Below, one piece after another: positions 27,674 through 35,953 of a stretch of DNA of 55,637 nucleotides. The notes under the pieces are model-generated. The model was given only the letters and a program-made list of their open reading frames with translations, was not told the DNA's origin and did no database searches. The stretch comes from Ereboglobus sp. PH5-10 (lineage in GTDB: Bacteria; Verrucomicrobiota; Verrucomicrobiia; Opitutales; Opitutaceae). Location of the stretch: assembly GCF_029504735.1 (NCBI RefSeq), contig NZ_JAQFIP010000018.1, positions 1-55,637 on the forward strand, written 5' to 3'. The stretch's first letter is position 1, and every line of letters starts with the position of its first letter. A program made the position numbers and the translations under genes.

Positions 27674-28552
27674 CTATTTCACTTGGATGAAGGTCCTGTC
27701 CATATACTGGAATGTCTGCGCTTCCGGCGGCACTTCCACGAACACTCCGCCCGCCTCGCCCTTCACCAGTTTGAAGCGGAACTGTTCCTGAATTTGTTGC
27801 AGTTGCGTCACCTGCTGCTGCATCGCGCTGAGGTTGGCCGCCAGCGACGACTGGGTCGCCGTTGTCTGCCGGATTTCGGCCTTCAGCGCCTCGCTTTGAG
27901 CCGTCAAACGCTTGACCTCCTCCGCTCCCTTGGCTTTCTCCGCCTCCAATGCCTTCACCTCGGCCTGCGCCGCCGCTTTCTGGGTCAAAGCCGTGTCGCG
28001 TGCCTTCAAATCCGCCTGGCTCACCAGGCTCGACCCGCTCAAAAGGCGCAGGGAAGCGACTGCCCCCGCGCATAGCAGGATGCACGCCACCGCCGTAATT
28101 GCCACCGCCTTCCAGAGGGTGCTGCGTGAAAGTTGAGCCGACTGGCGGACGTCCTCCTGTATAATACGGGTCGTCTCGTCCTGCTTCGTGGTCACTTCCT
28201 TCGAAATGGCCTCCTGGCCCTTGGTAATCGTTTCCAGCACCTGCGGATCCGAAGCCTGGGGCTGTTCCAGTTTCTTGGCCAGGTTGCGCACTTCCTCGCT
28301 CGTCTGCGTAACCGTGGTAAAGAGCTCCATCTGGTTCGTATTGGCGCGCTCCTGCATTTCCGAAATTTTCTGCTCCAAATCCTGCGGATTGTGCATGCTC
28401 TCCAGCAACGCCTTGACGACCTCCATCATCTCCTCGCGGCAAATCGTCCGGAAACGCTCGAAAAGCGTCCGGCGCCATTCCACTTCCATCTCCTGCAGGC
28501 GCAGTTGGGCTTTTTGCTGAAACTGGGTCATCTGTGTGGGTTCGTTCGACAT
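27674..28552 (-). CDS. Single-pass membrane coiled-coil protein of the secretion/pilus locus
   Basis: 292 residues. I chose the ATG at 28552 because a strong AGGAAGGA lies 7 bases upstream; the longer frame to 28606 has no such site. Residues ~1-140 are a charged, glutamine-rich helical domain (QQKAQLRLQEMEVEWRRTLF, then many heptad-like segments). A transmembrane helix follows at ~143-168 (WKAVAITAVACILLCAGAVA). After it comes a long coiled coil (KARDTALTQKAAAQAEVKAL to LSAMQQQVTQLQQIQEQF) ending in a small domain (FQYMDRTFIQVK). The topology suggests an inner-membrane protein with a periplasmic coiled coil. I do not recognise a named family. It lies between the GspM/PilO-like and PilP/GspC-like genes, so it may be a lineage-specific component of the machine. 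Confidence 0.8.
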   Translation of the reverse strand: MSNEPTQMTQFQQKAQLRLQEMEVEWRRTLFERFRTICREEMMEVVKALLESMHNPQDLEQKISEMQERANTNQMELFTTVTQTSEEVRNLAKKLEQPQASDPQVLETITKGQEAISKEVTTKQDETTRIIQEDVRQSAQLSRSTLWKAVAITAVACILLCAGAVASLRLLSGSSLVSQADLKARDTALTQKAAAQAEVKALEAEKAKGAEEVKRLTAQSEALKAEIRQTTATQSSLAANLSAMQQQVTQLQQIQEQFRFKLVKGEAGGVFVEVPPEAQTFQYMDRTFIQVK

Positions 28553-28778
28553 AATAAATTCCTTCCTGTTCTTCAATGATGCAGCTTTCCTGGGTTTCGC
28601 GGTCAATCACCTGCCAGCGGTTTTCGGACAGGGCGGCCACGTCGGCGCCAAGCGCCACAAGCTCCGAGAGAAAATTGTCCCACCGCTCTTGCACCGGTAA
28701 ATCATCGGACGCGGACAGCACGACGCATTGGTGCATCAGGTGCATCACGGTTTCGATCATTTGGCTGGAACTGCTCAT
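28553..28778 (-). CDS. Short open frame running without its own stop into the coiled-coil gene
   Basis: From the ATG at 28778 about 75 codons look like a genuine soluble protein (MSSSSQMIETVMHLMHQCVV, then VQERWDNFLSELVALGADVA and ENRWQVIDRETQESCIIEEQ). At that point the coiled-coil gene starts one base out of phase. This first frame has no stop there; it stays open to 27324, giving a theoretical 484-residue product. The middle ~290 codons of that product are a glycine-rich out-of-phase reading of the coiled-coil gene and do not look selected as protein. Possibilities are a true overlapping gene, a frameshift (+1 here would fuse it to the coiled-coil protein) or a lost stop by mutation or sequencing error. 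The coordinates given cover only the part I consider coding. It begins 45 bases after the preceding gene. Confidence 0.45.
28560..28567 (-). promoter_or_regulatory. Strong ribosome binding site deciding the coiled-coil protein start
   Basis: On the minus strand AGGAAGGA precedes the ATG at 28552 by 7 bases. It lies inside the open frame that starts at 28778, so initiation here takes place within another translated frame. Confidence 0.7.
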
Positions 28779-28823
28779 TGTTTTTCTGGACTCGTTTTGT
28801 GTTTAAATGGGTTTGGTTGTTCC

Positions 28824-29543
28824 TTAGTTGCTGATTGAGCCCAATGCAAAGCGGGCTTTTTGAAGACGGTTGGTCAGGGCCTCTGCCTGTTGTTGCAACG
28901 CGATCAACTCATGCTGCGAGGCGTCCACATCGGCGCGCACTTGCTCCTTTTGTTTTTGCAACGCGGCGATCTCGGTGCGGATGGCCTCCATGCGGTGAAG
29001 CATTTGCACGCGCTTGCGGAGCACTTGCGCCTGCACGGCATCGTTGGTGAACACTTGGGCGAAGGTCGGGTTCCCGTATTCCGACGCGATTTGCTCAACG
29101 GCGCGCTTCATGCGCATGATCATCTCGTCGCGCAGTTGCGAGGCCTCGGTTCCCCCGGGGCCGGGAATGGAGGTCTTCTTTGACTTCATTTTCGAACGGG
29201 GATCGGAATAGGGCCTGGCCCCTTTCATAAGCTCGCCCAGTCCGTCATCGAATTGCACGGGGGCAGTTGGGGCCGAAACTGTTTGCGCCACGGGCGCGCT
29301 TGGCGCGGCCATCGAAATTTGCGGCGCGGGCTTTGCGGGTTGCGGCGCGGCTTGCACGGGCAGTTGCACTTGGGCCTCGCGAACGGGTTCCTTGGTTGCA
29401 ACCGCCCGGGTTGTTGTTGGAGCGGCGGGAATGACCAGTGGCGCGGACAGGCGCGGCGCGGCGGTTTGCGCGCAGACGACGCCGGAAAAAAGAACAACCG
29501 GCAGCACCGTCAGCAGGGAGCGTTTTGTGGTGTGGAATTTCAT
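28824..29543 (-). CDS. Exported proline/alanine-rich protein with C-terminal coiled coil
   Basis: 239 residues. The signal peptide is MKFHTTKRSLLTVLPVVLFS, cut near VCAQ. Residues ~25-95 are a low-complexity Pro/Ala/Gln linker (for example QLPVQAAPQPAKPAPQISMA). A basic patch KMKSKKTS comes next, then a helical domain (~125-165). The C-terminal ~75 residues are a heptad-rich coiled coil (EIAALQKQKEQVRADVDASQ, ELIALQQQAEALTNRLQKA). It should sit in the periplasm, with the linker spanning distance to a partner. It lies 12 bases after the GspM/PilO-like gene and is part of the same operon. I recognise no named family; a scaffold role in the secretion or pilus machine is inferred from context. 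Confidence 0.75.
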   Translation of the reverse strand: MKFHTTKRSLLTVLPVVLFSGVVCAQTAAPRLSAPLVIPAAPTTTRAVATKEPVREAQVQLPVQAAPQPAKPAPQISMAAPSAPVAQTVSAPTAPVQFDDGLGELMKGARPYSDPRSKMKSKKTSIPGPGGTEASQLRDEMIMRMKRAVEQIASEYGNPTFAQVFTNDAVQAQVLRKRVQMLHRMEAIRTEIAALQKQKEQVRADVDASQHELIALQQQAEALTNRLQKARFALGSISN

Positions 29544-29555
29544 GGGTAGCGCGGG

Positions 29556-30098
29556 TTACTCGGGTTTCTTTACGTAAACAGTGAGCGCAAGGCTGATGCG
29601 GCTGAACTCCCGCTTGCGGCTGTCGCCGACGGTCTGGATGTCAACGCTGTCCACGGCTAGGGAGTCGATTTCCTTCATGCGATTGAACAGCGACAATACT
29701 TCCGGCCAGGCCGACACCGGCGCGCTGCCCCGTGCGATTTGATAACGCCTCTTTATAAATTCATCGGTGGGGGTTTCCGTGCGCGCCACCACGGACCATG
29801 TCGGGCGCAGTCCCGAAACGAAGGCGTCCGCCTGCTGCCCCGTCATCATGCCGGAGCGAATTTTGTCCGCATCCGCGCGCGCCTGCTCGGCCTTGTCATC
29901 GGAATACTCCCCCGAAAGACTGCTTACGCTTTTTCGGGTGTTGCTGATCGACGAGTTCAGGCGAGTGACCCTGACCTTGTTGCTCTTGCTGGTTGTATAC
30001 CAATAATAAATCAACCCCGCGCACAAAAGGAAGGCCACCACGGTGGCAAAGGTCCACAACGGCGCCGCGCGATAAGTTATTTTTTTCGTCTGTTGCAT
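29556..30098 (-). CDS. GspM/PilO-like single-pass inner-membrane protein
   Basis: 180 residues. A basic N-terminus is followed by one transmembrane helix (APLWTFATVVAFLLCAGLIY, residues ~12-32). A coiled-coil stretch (~38-80) and a C-terminal alpha/beta domain (~95-180) that ends FSRISLALTVYVKKPE complete it. This is the layout of PilO and GspM, which pair with PilN or GspL through the periplasmic ferredoxin-like domains. Its ATG overlaps the stop of the GspL/PilN-like gene by one base (TAATG), with a G-rich ribosome binding site just upstream, so the two are translationally coupled, as expected for interacting partners. Assignment is by topology and context, since sequence identity in this family is low. 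Confidence 0.75.
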   Translation of the reverse strand: MQQTKKITYRAAPLWTFATVVAFLLCAGLIYYWYTTSKSNKVRVTRLNSSISNTRKSVSSLSGEYSDDKAEQARADADKIRSGMMTGQQADAFVSGLRPTWSVVARTETPTDEFIKRRYQIARGSAPVSAWPEVLSLFNRMKEIDSLAVDSVDIQTVGDSRKREFSRISLALTVYVKKPE

Positions 30099-31435
30099 TA
30101 GTTTTTACCCCCCCCCGCAATGCTCGGCTTGGGCGTGGTTCCCTCCACAATAAAATCCCCGGTGCCGTCGGTGTATTTGTTTCCGCCCTGATTTACCAAG
30201 AGACCTGGAATCGAACCTTCAAGGGTGCGCTTGATCGCCGCAGTCGGATCGGTGGTATCCGCGGTCTTGGGCTGGGTGGTGTTCATCTTCCAAAAAATGC
30301 CCGCCAAGCGGAATGTCTCGCCACTGATATTCACAGATGTGAGCGTGCCCTCTCGCGGTATCGCCACGGGTAGCATCTGAATTAGCTGCACGCGGCCGCT
30401 CGAATACTCAAAAATATCCTTGGCATACAATTTCTGCAAATTCTCCATTTCGCCTTTGTTTTTCTCCAAGCGAACCTTTTGCGCGGTGAGCGCGTTTTGT
30501 TGGGTAGTGAGTGCCTTGATCGTTTTGCTGTCCTTCTGAAGCTGCAAATACGCGAATATGCCAAACCCTATGAAAACAACCAGCAGCACGGCGGTCGCAA
30601 TCTGAAGCCCAAAATCCAAAACGATGGTCTTGGGCATGTCTTCCATCAGCGAACTGCTATGTTTTCCTGGAACACTCAGAAGCAAAAGCTCGAGCGCGCC
30701 AAAGCCCATCACCTCCACTTGCGCCTGCGCCTGCAACACATCCCAATAGGGGCACTGGGTTTTCACATCCGTGCCGGGCGCTTGGTAAATACGCATTTGC
30801 GGACGCTGCCCGCCATCCTCAAAGGTTACGCCATATTCGCCGAAAACCATGCTGATCTCGGACCAGACGTCATAGGCCTCTTGACGCTTGCCGGCATACA
30901 GCTTGCGGCAGGCTTTCATGCCCGACATGGTGTTGATATAGACAAAGGCTTGGCTGTCCTTGTCCACGATCATAAAAATACTGGTGCGCCCCGGTGTCGC
31001 TGACGCGTGCATGGCCAGCGTGGCCAGCGGAAACGCGCGTGGGACGGAATATCCCACATCCATCAGGCTCGAGCGAAGCAAGCTCAACGAGGGAACGGTT
31101 TCATACGAGCAAAAACTGCCAAAACTACCTCCCGATCCCGGCAACGGCCATGGTTGCTGAAAACCCCATCCCGTCAGATTATTTGCGATTGACTCATGGC
31201 TGCCCGACAATGCCTCGCGGACAATCGGCCTGCCCCCCCCCGGACACTCCGCAAACTCCGTCTGCATGATGTCGGGATCATAGGCCATCACTAGACTGGA
31301 CTTTTTCTTGTAGTGCTCCTGCACCACCGACACCGCATCCTCCAGTCGGACAAGCGGTTTACGCAACCAGCCCTTTACCGGATCATTGTAATATACGGTT
31401 TTTTCCCAGATAAATAGGCCTTGTGGCTTCGCCAT
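30098..31435 (-). CDS. GspL / PilM-PilN-like assembly protein
   Basis: 445 residues. A cytoplasmic N-terminal domain (~1-275) resembles the actin-like fold region of GspL/PilM in arrangement (SYETVPSLSLLRSSLMDVGY and TSIFMIVDKDSQAFVYINTM), though the standard nucleotide motifs are not obvious. A transmembrane helix follows at ~285-308 (LQIATAVLLVVFIGFGIFAY). After it come a coiled coil (NALTAQKVRLEKNKGEMENL) and a periplasmic domain typical of PilN. It thus combines PilM-like and PilN-like parts in one chain, as GspL does. The C-terminus is encoded next to a C9 homopolymer (30107-30115), which is a possible site of indels. Its stop overlaps the start of the GspM/PilO-like gene. Confidence 0.78.
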   Translation of the reverse strand: MAKPQGLFIWEKTVYYNDPVKGWLRKPLVRLEDAVSVVQEHYKKKSSLVMAYDPDIMQTEFAECPGGGRPIVREALSGSHESIANNLTGWGFQQPWPLPGSGGSFGSFCSYETVPSLSLLRSSLMDVGYSVPRAFPLATLAMHASATPGRTSIFMIVDKDSQAFVYINTMSGMKACRKLYAGKRQEAYDVWSEISMVFGEYGVTFEDGGQRPQMRIYQAPGTDVKTQCPYWDVLQAQAQVEVMGFGALELLLLSVPGKHSSSLMEDMPKTIVLDFGLQIATAVLLVVFIGFGIFAYLQLQKDSKTIKALTTQQNALTAQKVRLEKNKGEMENLQKLYAKDIFEYSSGRVQLIQMLPVAIPREGTLTSVNISGETFRLAGIFWKMNTTQPKTADTTDPTAAIKRTLEGSIPGLLVNQGGNKYTDGTGDFIVEGTTPKPSIAGGGKN

Positions 31436-31455
31436 GGTTTTATTTTAAGAAAGGA

Positions 31456-31488
31456 AGCGGGACGGGAAGATATCCTCCGCGCCCCGCT
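31456..31488 (-). terminator. Imperfect hairpin after the major-pilin-like gene (possible attenuator)
   Basis: Minus-strand arms at 31488-31478 (AGCGGGGCGCG) and 31466-31456 (CCCGTCCCGCT) can pair imperfectly, with a pyrimidine-rich stretch (TCCTTTCTT) after. It lies in the 133-base gap between the small prepilin and the GspL-like gene. A partial terminator here would give excess pilin over machine components; this is inference. Confidence 0.3.
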
Positions 31489-31568
31489 GTTGCTTTAATT
31501 AACTATTCAGATGGCACTGTCACCCAATTGGGCATTCAGAGTTCAGCTAAATATCAATTTAAACATTA

Positions 31569-32402
31569 TTACATGTTGGCCAGATAGTAGAATGCAGTAA
31601 CAACGCCATCGGCAGCAACGCCATCGGTTACAAAACGCCCGCGAGCCTGTGCATTCAAACCTTCTTTTGTGTCCATATCATTCAGGGAACCGTTGAGCTC
31701 TTCTGAAAGTTTTTCAGCATCTTTCAAGGATAGCCCGGGGAGAACGACATAGGCCGTGCGGGTGCCCAGAGGCAGATAGCTCGAGCCATCAATCTTGAAT
31801 TGAACCCCATTGGCATGCATCAGACCGGCACCAATGTCTTTACCTGGATTGGCAACTTCAGCTTTTGTAGCAGTAGGAGCACACTCTGTGCGAACATACT
31901 TGCTCCAATCATTGGACCCAAGGGTGCCACCAGAGACTGCTGCCACATTTGACCAAGCACTACGTTTGCGATTCCATCCACGCTCTGCGGACATGTCCAT
32001 TCCGCTTTGAACGGCATCCAATCCCATGCGCCAGTTTGGCAGACGCTCGAGTGTCCCCGCAGCAAGGAAGATTGTTTCCATGTGTGCAGTATTTTGAAGC
32101 GCACCAGTGGTCAAACCGCTGGCGACATCTGTTGCATTTTGCGCAAGATTGGCCACGAGGGGAATAGCATTGGGGCTCTTGGTCAATGGCAAGCGTCCCG
32201 CCGCTTCCGGAAGTGCAATATACGAAAGCAATGCGGTCTCGAGATTCTTGAAGTTCGAGACTGTCGCCACGGTGCGGGCGCGGTTGATGGCTGAGAGAAC
32301 GCCAACGGAGATAACGCTGATGAGGATCGCGATAATGGCGAGCACACCGAGCATTTCCACGAGCGTGAAACCCTTGCGGGAGTTGATTTTATTATGTTTC
32401 AT
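31569..32402 (-). CDS. Type IV prepilin / major pseudopilin-like protein
   Basis: 277 residues. The prepilin leader is MKHNKINSRKG, followed by FTLVEM with Glu at +5 and a long hydrophobic helix (LGVLAIIAILISVISVGVLS) that leads into NRARTVATVSNFKNLETALL, as in GspG/PilA-type subunits. It should be cleaved after Gly11. The globular part is longer than in a typical GspG and has no obvious calcium-site or disulfide pattern. The gap to the next gene is the largest in the cluster and holds a hairpin, which often goes with a highly expressed major subunit. It lies 42 bases after the GspE/PilB gene. It may be the main filament subunit of this machine. Confidence 0.88.
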   Translation of the reverse strand: MKHNKINSRKGFTLVEMLGVLAIIAILISVISVGVLSAINRARTVATVSNFKNLETALLSYIALPEAAGRLPLTKSPNAIPLVANLAQNATDVASGLTTGALQNTAHMETIFLAAGTLERLPNWRMGLDAVQSGMDMSAERGWNRKRSAWSNVAAVSGGTLGSNDWSKYVRTECAPTATKAEVANPGKDIGAGLMHANGVQFKIDGSSYLPLGTRTAYVVLPGLSLKDAEKLSEELNGSLNDMDTKEGLNAQARGRFVTDGVAADGVVTAFYYLANM

Positions 32403-32444
32403 TATGTTTTATTTGGTTTTGTCTATCGGTTGTTGTCTTCGGGA

Positions 32445-34208
32445 TTAATCGGAATCTTCTGATTCCGTTTGCGCAATCACCTCCTCGATGGAGGTCTGCC
32501 CCTGCACGGCCTTAAGAAAGCCGTCCTGTCGCAGGGTGCGGAAAATCGAACTTCCCGTTTGTTCAGTTTCGGTTGCACAAAGTTTTCTTGCATGCGCCTC
32601 GCATTCGCGCAAGGCATCTTTTCCCTGCCGCACAATAATGTCGGCAAAGGGCTCGACCGGGCGGCACTCATAAAGCCCGACTCGGCCCTTGTAACCACTG
32701 CCGTTGCAAACATTGCAACCGCCGGGTTTGGGACGGTAAAGAGTTTCCCCCTCCTGCAGCTTGATGCCGTGGATTTCAGCCAGCGACGCGCTCTGCGGAT
32801 GCGGCTCCTTGCAAACGCACAGGCGGCGAATCAGCCGCTGCGACACAAAGAGGTTGACCGCGCCGATGATGATGCTCGGTTCCACCCCGATGTCGATAAG
32901 ACGGGTGATGCCGCCGAGCGCGGTGTTGGCGTGGAGTGTGGAAAAGCCGGTGTGACCCGTCAGCGCCGCGCGCATGGAAAGCTCGGCGGTCTCCTTGTCG
33001 CGGGTCTCGCCCACGAGGATGTAGTCGGGGTCCTGACGGAGCAGGGAGCGCAATCCGAGCGCAAAGGTCAGCGACTCGGTGACCTCGGTCTGGCGGATAT
33101 TGCGGAACTCGTATTCAACCGGGTCCTCAAGCGTCATCATCGTGTAGTTGGTGACGTCGAGCGTGTTGATGATCGAATACAGCGAGGTCGTTTTGCCCGA
33201 TCCCGTGGGTCCCACAAAATAGGTGAAACCAAAGGGCGCGTTGGCCGCGCCAAGGATTGCGGCCTTGGTGTCGTCCAGCATGCCGAGTTTTTCGAGCGGC
33301 ACGATGCCCTTGGACTGGTCAAGAATACGAATGACAACGCTCTCGCCATACAGCGTGGGCAGCGAGGAAAAGCGCAGGTTGATTTTTTTTCCGGCAAGCA
33401 CGAGCTTGGCGCGTCCGTCCTGCGGAATGTGCTTCACCGCGATGTCGAGCCCGCCCTTCATCTTGATGCGCGCGGCCACCGACTCGCGAACGGCGCTGTC
33501 AATGACCTTGTAAGGCTGCATGGCGCCATCAACGCGGAACTTGATCTGCGTGAGCACCTCCTCGGGAACCACATGGATGTCGGACACGCCCATGTTGACG
33601 GCGTCGGTCACCAAAAGGTCGAAAAAGCGTCCGGGGTCGGAAACATCGGCGCGCGAGGCGTAAAGTTCCTCGAGCTTGGCAAGCACCTCGGCCTCGGGGG
33701 CGATGTTATACTCAAAAACCGTGATACCATAGCGTCCGAGCGCCTGCGTGGCCTCGGCAAAACCGGGGATCGAGGGATCGCTCACGGCGAGGCTGATCAT
33801 CGAGCCATTGCGCTTCAAGGGCAGCACGCGCAACCTGCGGGCAATCGTGGGCGAGAGCAATCGCGCCACCTCCATGCTGATGCGCATGGAACTGAGCGTG
33901 ATGACGGGCAGCTTGTGATGCTCGGAGATGAGCTTGGTCAGGTTGAACGGCGTTAAGATGCCGAGCTCGACGAGCACGCTGCCAAAACTGGAGCGGCGTC
34001 CCTGCTGGTTGTAATAATCGGTGGCGATTTTGATGCTCGACGCGCCCACGCCCTTGTCGCGCAACGCCTGGGGCATCCACAAAAAATCGCTCTCAAAACG
34101 GGATTGAGGTTTGCCGCCGGGAGCCACGCCTCCGGCCGCCGCGCCATTGTCCAACTTGGACAGGCCGGGTGCCGGTGTTTTTTTTGAGAGAAGCGTGCTC
34201 ATTGCCAA
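32445..34208 (-). CDS. Assembly ATPase of type II secretion / type IV pilus (GspE/PilB family)
   Basis: 587 residues. An N-terminal MshEN-like domain (~50-180: FGSVLVELGILTPFNLTKLI, then LRVLPLKRNGSMISLAVSDP) precedes the motor domain. Motor motifs are Walker A GPTGSGKTT (333-341), the Asp box EDPVEYEF (361-368), Walker B ILVGE (397-401) and the His box GHTGFSTLHANTA. A zinc-binding C-terminal insert (CVCKEPHP...GGCNVCNGSG) gives the usual four cysteines. The enzyme hydrolyses ATP in the cytoplasm and drives pilin polymerisation through the GspF/PilC platform. It lies 23 bases after the secretin gene. Family assignment is firm. Confidence 0.94.
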   Translation of the reverse strand: MAMSTLLSKKTPAPGLSKLDNGAAAGGVAPGGKPQSRFESDFLWMPQALRDKGVGASSIKIATDYYNQQGRRSSFGSVLVELGILTPFNLTKLISEHHKLPVITLSSMRISMEVARLLSPTIARRLRVLPLKRNGSMISLAVSDPSIPGFAEATQALGRYGITVFEYNIAPEAEVLAKLEELYASRADVSDPGRFFDLLVTDAVNMGVSDIHVVPEEVLTQIKFRVDGAMQPYKVIDSAVRESVAARIKMKGGLDIAVKHIPQDGRAKLVLAGKKINLRFSSLPTLYGESVVIRILDQSKGIVPLEKLGMLDDTKAAILGAANAPFGFTYFVGPTGSGKTTSLYSIINTLDVTNYTMMTLEDPVEYEFRNIRQTEVTESLTFALGLRSLLRQDPDYILVGETRDKETAELSMRAALTGHTGFSTLHANTALGGITRLIDIGVEPSIIIGAVNLFVSQRLIRRLCVCKEPHPQSASLAEIHGIKLQEGETLYRPKPGGCNVCNGSGYKGRVGLYECRPVEPFADIIVRQGKDALRECEAHARKLCATETEQTGSSIFRTLRQDGFLKAVQGQTSIEEVIAQTESEDSD

Positions 34209-34231
34209 CCGTTTTTGTTTTTAAAATCTGC

Positions 34232-35938
34232 TTAATCCAAAAGTGAAATGGATTCAACCGGGCGGCTGGATGCGGACGCGCCGCCGGCCATGGTTCTGGA
34301 ATAGACTGAGGGCGACGGGGCGTTTGAACCCAAGGCCGAGCGCACGGCGCGGCTGTTGCGATCCGCCTCGCCCTGATCCTGCGGGGACAAACTGGAGCCG
34401 GGCACAAGAATGCGGGGCGTCAGGAAAATAACCAATTCCGTCTTTGTCTTGTATTTGCCCTCGGAACGGAAGAGACGACCGAGCATCGGTATTTTGCTCA
34501 GTCCGGGAACACCCCGCGTGGTGTCGGCGGTGCTGTCCGTGACAATGCCGCCAATAATTGCGGTCTCACCCGAGCGCAAACGGACAATGGTCGAGGTGGT
34601 CTTGACATACAGCGCGGGCGCGTTGAGCGTGCCATCCTCCGACTTGATTTCCTCCTTTAAGCGGGTGATGGCGGGAGTGACGTCCAGTGTGATGTCGCCA
34701 TTGTCCGCGATATGCGGAGTGATCGCGATCATCGTGCCAATGGAGATGGTCTGAATGTCATACTGTTTGCTCTCATAGGAACCGCTGCTCGAGCCAATCA
34801 TTGTTTGCGAGCTTTGGGAACGAAGCTGGAAATAGGGACGGTCCTCGGTGTCCTTGATGTAGGCCGTCTGGTTGTTGATGGTAATCAAGCGCGGTGAGGT
34901 GACCGCATTAAGGTTGCCCTGCTCGGAAAGCGCCTGAATCACGGCGCTAATTTTGCCCGCGCTAATCGTGCCCGCAAAGGTGTCGGGATTAAAACTGAAT
35001 CCGCCCAGCGAGGTGGCGGTTATATTGGTGTTGGTGAACGCGCCGCTGATCGTGGTTTGGGTGGCGCCTGCGTTAGTCACGAGCGGCGTGGCGACTTGGG
35101 TGGCACCAATGACAAGGTTGCCAATGCTGGTGGCCGCCTGCGCCCAGTCGATGCCAAGCTTGTTTTGGTCGAGCAACTGCACCTCGACTATCTTGCCAAT
35201 AATTTCAACTTGCTGGCCAATGCGGCTGTTCACCGTGCCCAAAAAGCGGTCTATATACTCGTGGGTATGGCGGGAGGCCGTCGCAATGATCGTGCCCGAA
35301 AAACGGTCGAACACAATGCGCTCGTCCTTACTCTTCAACTCCTTGATCTCCGCCTCAAATTTGTCCCAAAACTGGGTGTCATTGCTGGTGTCGAGCGAGA
35401 CGCTGGCCTCGTCCTCGGTGTCGCTGCCGCCGCCACCACCACCGCCGCCGCCGCCACCACCGCCGCCACCACCACCGCCCGACTGCGAGGCGTCGTAGTT
35501 GGTCTGGCCGAGATTGATGGTCGCTTTCGAAGTGCCCTTGCGCTCAAGCTTGGGATATTCGACTTGATAAACAATCGTCTTGAAACGGCGAACCGTGACA
35601 AAGCCCATTTCCTCCAATTGCCAGTAGTAACCCTCGGACATGCACAGGGCGTCGAGAATGCCGCGCAGCGTGATGTTGTGAAACTCGACATTCACATCCC
35701 CCGTCACGTCCTTGTCACAAATAATGCTTATGCCATAGGAGCGCCCGAGCGATTGAAGCACCTTGGCGATCGGCTGCTCGTCCTGGCTAAAATAGGGAAT
35801 CGTGCGCATCAAGACCTCCTCCGGCTCAAGCGGCGCATTGTCATCCTGGGCCTGCAGCGCGAGTCCCGTTGAAAAAACGGCCAGAATCGCGGCGAACCGG
35901 ATGGGAGAAAATAAACGATGTGCGAGCGTGGGAAGCAT
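34232..35938 (-). CDS. Outer-membrane secretin (GspD/PilQ family) with polyglycine tract
   Basis: 568 residues, short for a secretin. Signal peptide: RFAAILAVFSTGLALQA-QD. Residues ~45-115 form an N0/STN-like domain (IAKVLQSLGRSYGISIICDK and LRGILDALCMSEGYYWQLEE). Residues 154-171 are 18 consecutive glycines inside a linker. An N-type domain (~200-270) comes next and ends in IGQQVEIIGKIVEVQLLDQN. The C-terminal secretin domain holds the conserved VPGLSKIPMLGRLFRSEGKY and ELVIFLTPRILVP. It should form the outer-membrane channel of the machine. The polyglycine tract is unusual and may be a length-variable hinge. Confidence 0.92.
   Translation of the reverse strand: MLPTLAHRLFSPIRFAAILAVFSTGLALQAQDDNAPLEPEEVLMRTIPYFSQDEQPIAKVLQSLGRSYGISIICDKDVTGDVNVEFHNITLRGILDALCMSEGYYWQLEEMGFVTVRRFKTIVYQVEYPKLERKGTSKATINLGQTNYDASQSGGGGGGGGGGGGGGGGGGSDTEDEASVSLDTSNDTQFWDKFEAEIKELKSKDERIVFDRFSGTIIATASRHTHEYIDRFLGTVNSRIGQQVEIIGKIVEVQLLDQNKLGIDWAQAATSIGNLVIGATQVATPLVTNAGATQTTISGAFTNTNITATSLGGFSFNPDTFAGTISAGKISAVIQALSEQGNLNAVTSPRLITINNQTAYIKDTEDRPYFQLRSQSSQTMIGSSSGSYESKQYDIQTISIGTMIAITPHIADNGDITLDVTPAITRLKEEIKSEDGTLNAPALYVKTTSTIVRLRSGETAIIGGIVTDSTADTTRGVPGLSKIPMLGRLFRSEGKYKTKTELVIFLTPRILVPGSSLSPQDQGEADRNSRAVRSALGSNAPSPSVYSRTMAGGASASSRPVESISLLD
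35426..35479 (-). repeat. GGN trinucleotide tract encoding 18 glycines in the secretin
   Basis: 54 bases of GGT/GGC codons without interruption, in the secretin linker. Any change by whole triplets would lengthen or shorten the linker without a frameshift. Confidence 0.9.
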
Positions 35939-35953
35939 GAGTGGGAGAAATAG

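Noticed and set aside
27324-28778. A single 484-residue protein
   Set aside because: The middle is a glycine-rich out-of-phase reading of the membrane coiled-coil gene, which has its own strong ribosome binding site. Kept as a finding but not as one gene.
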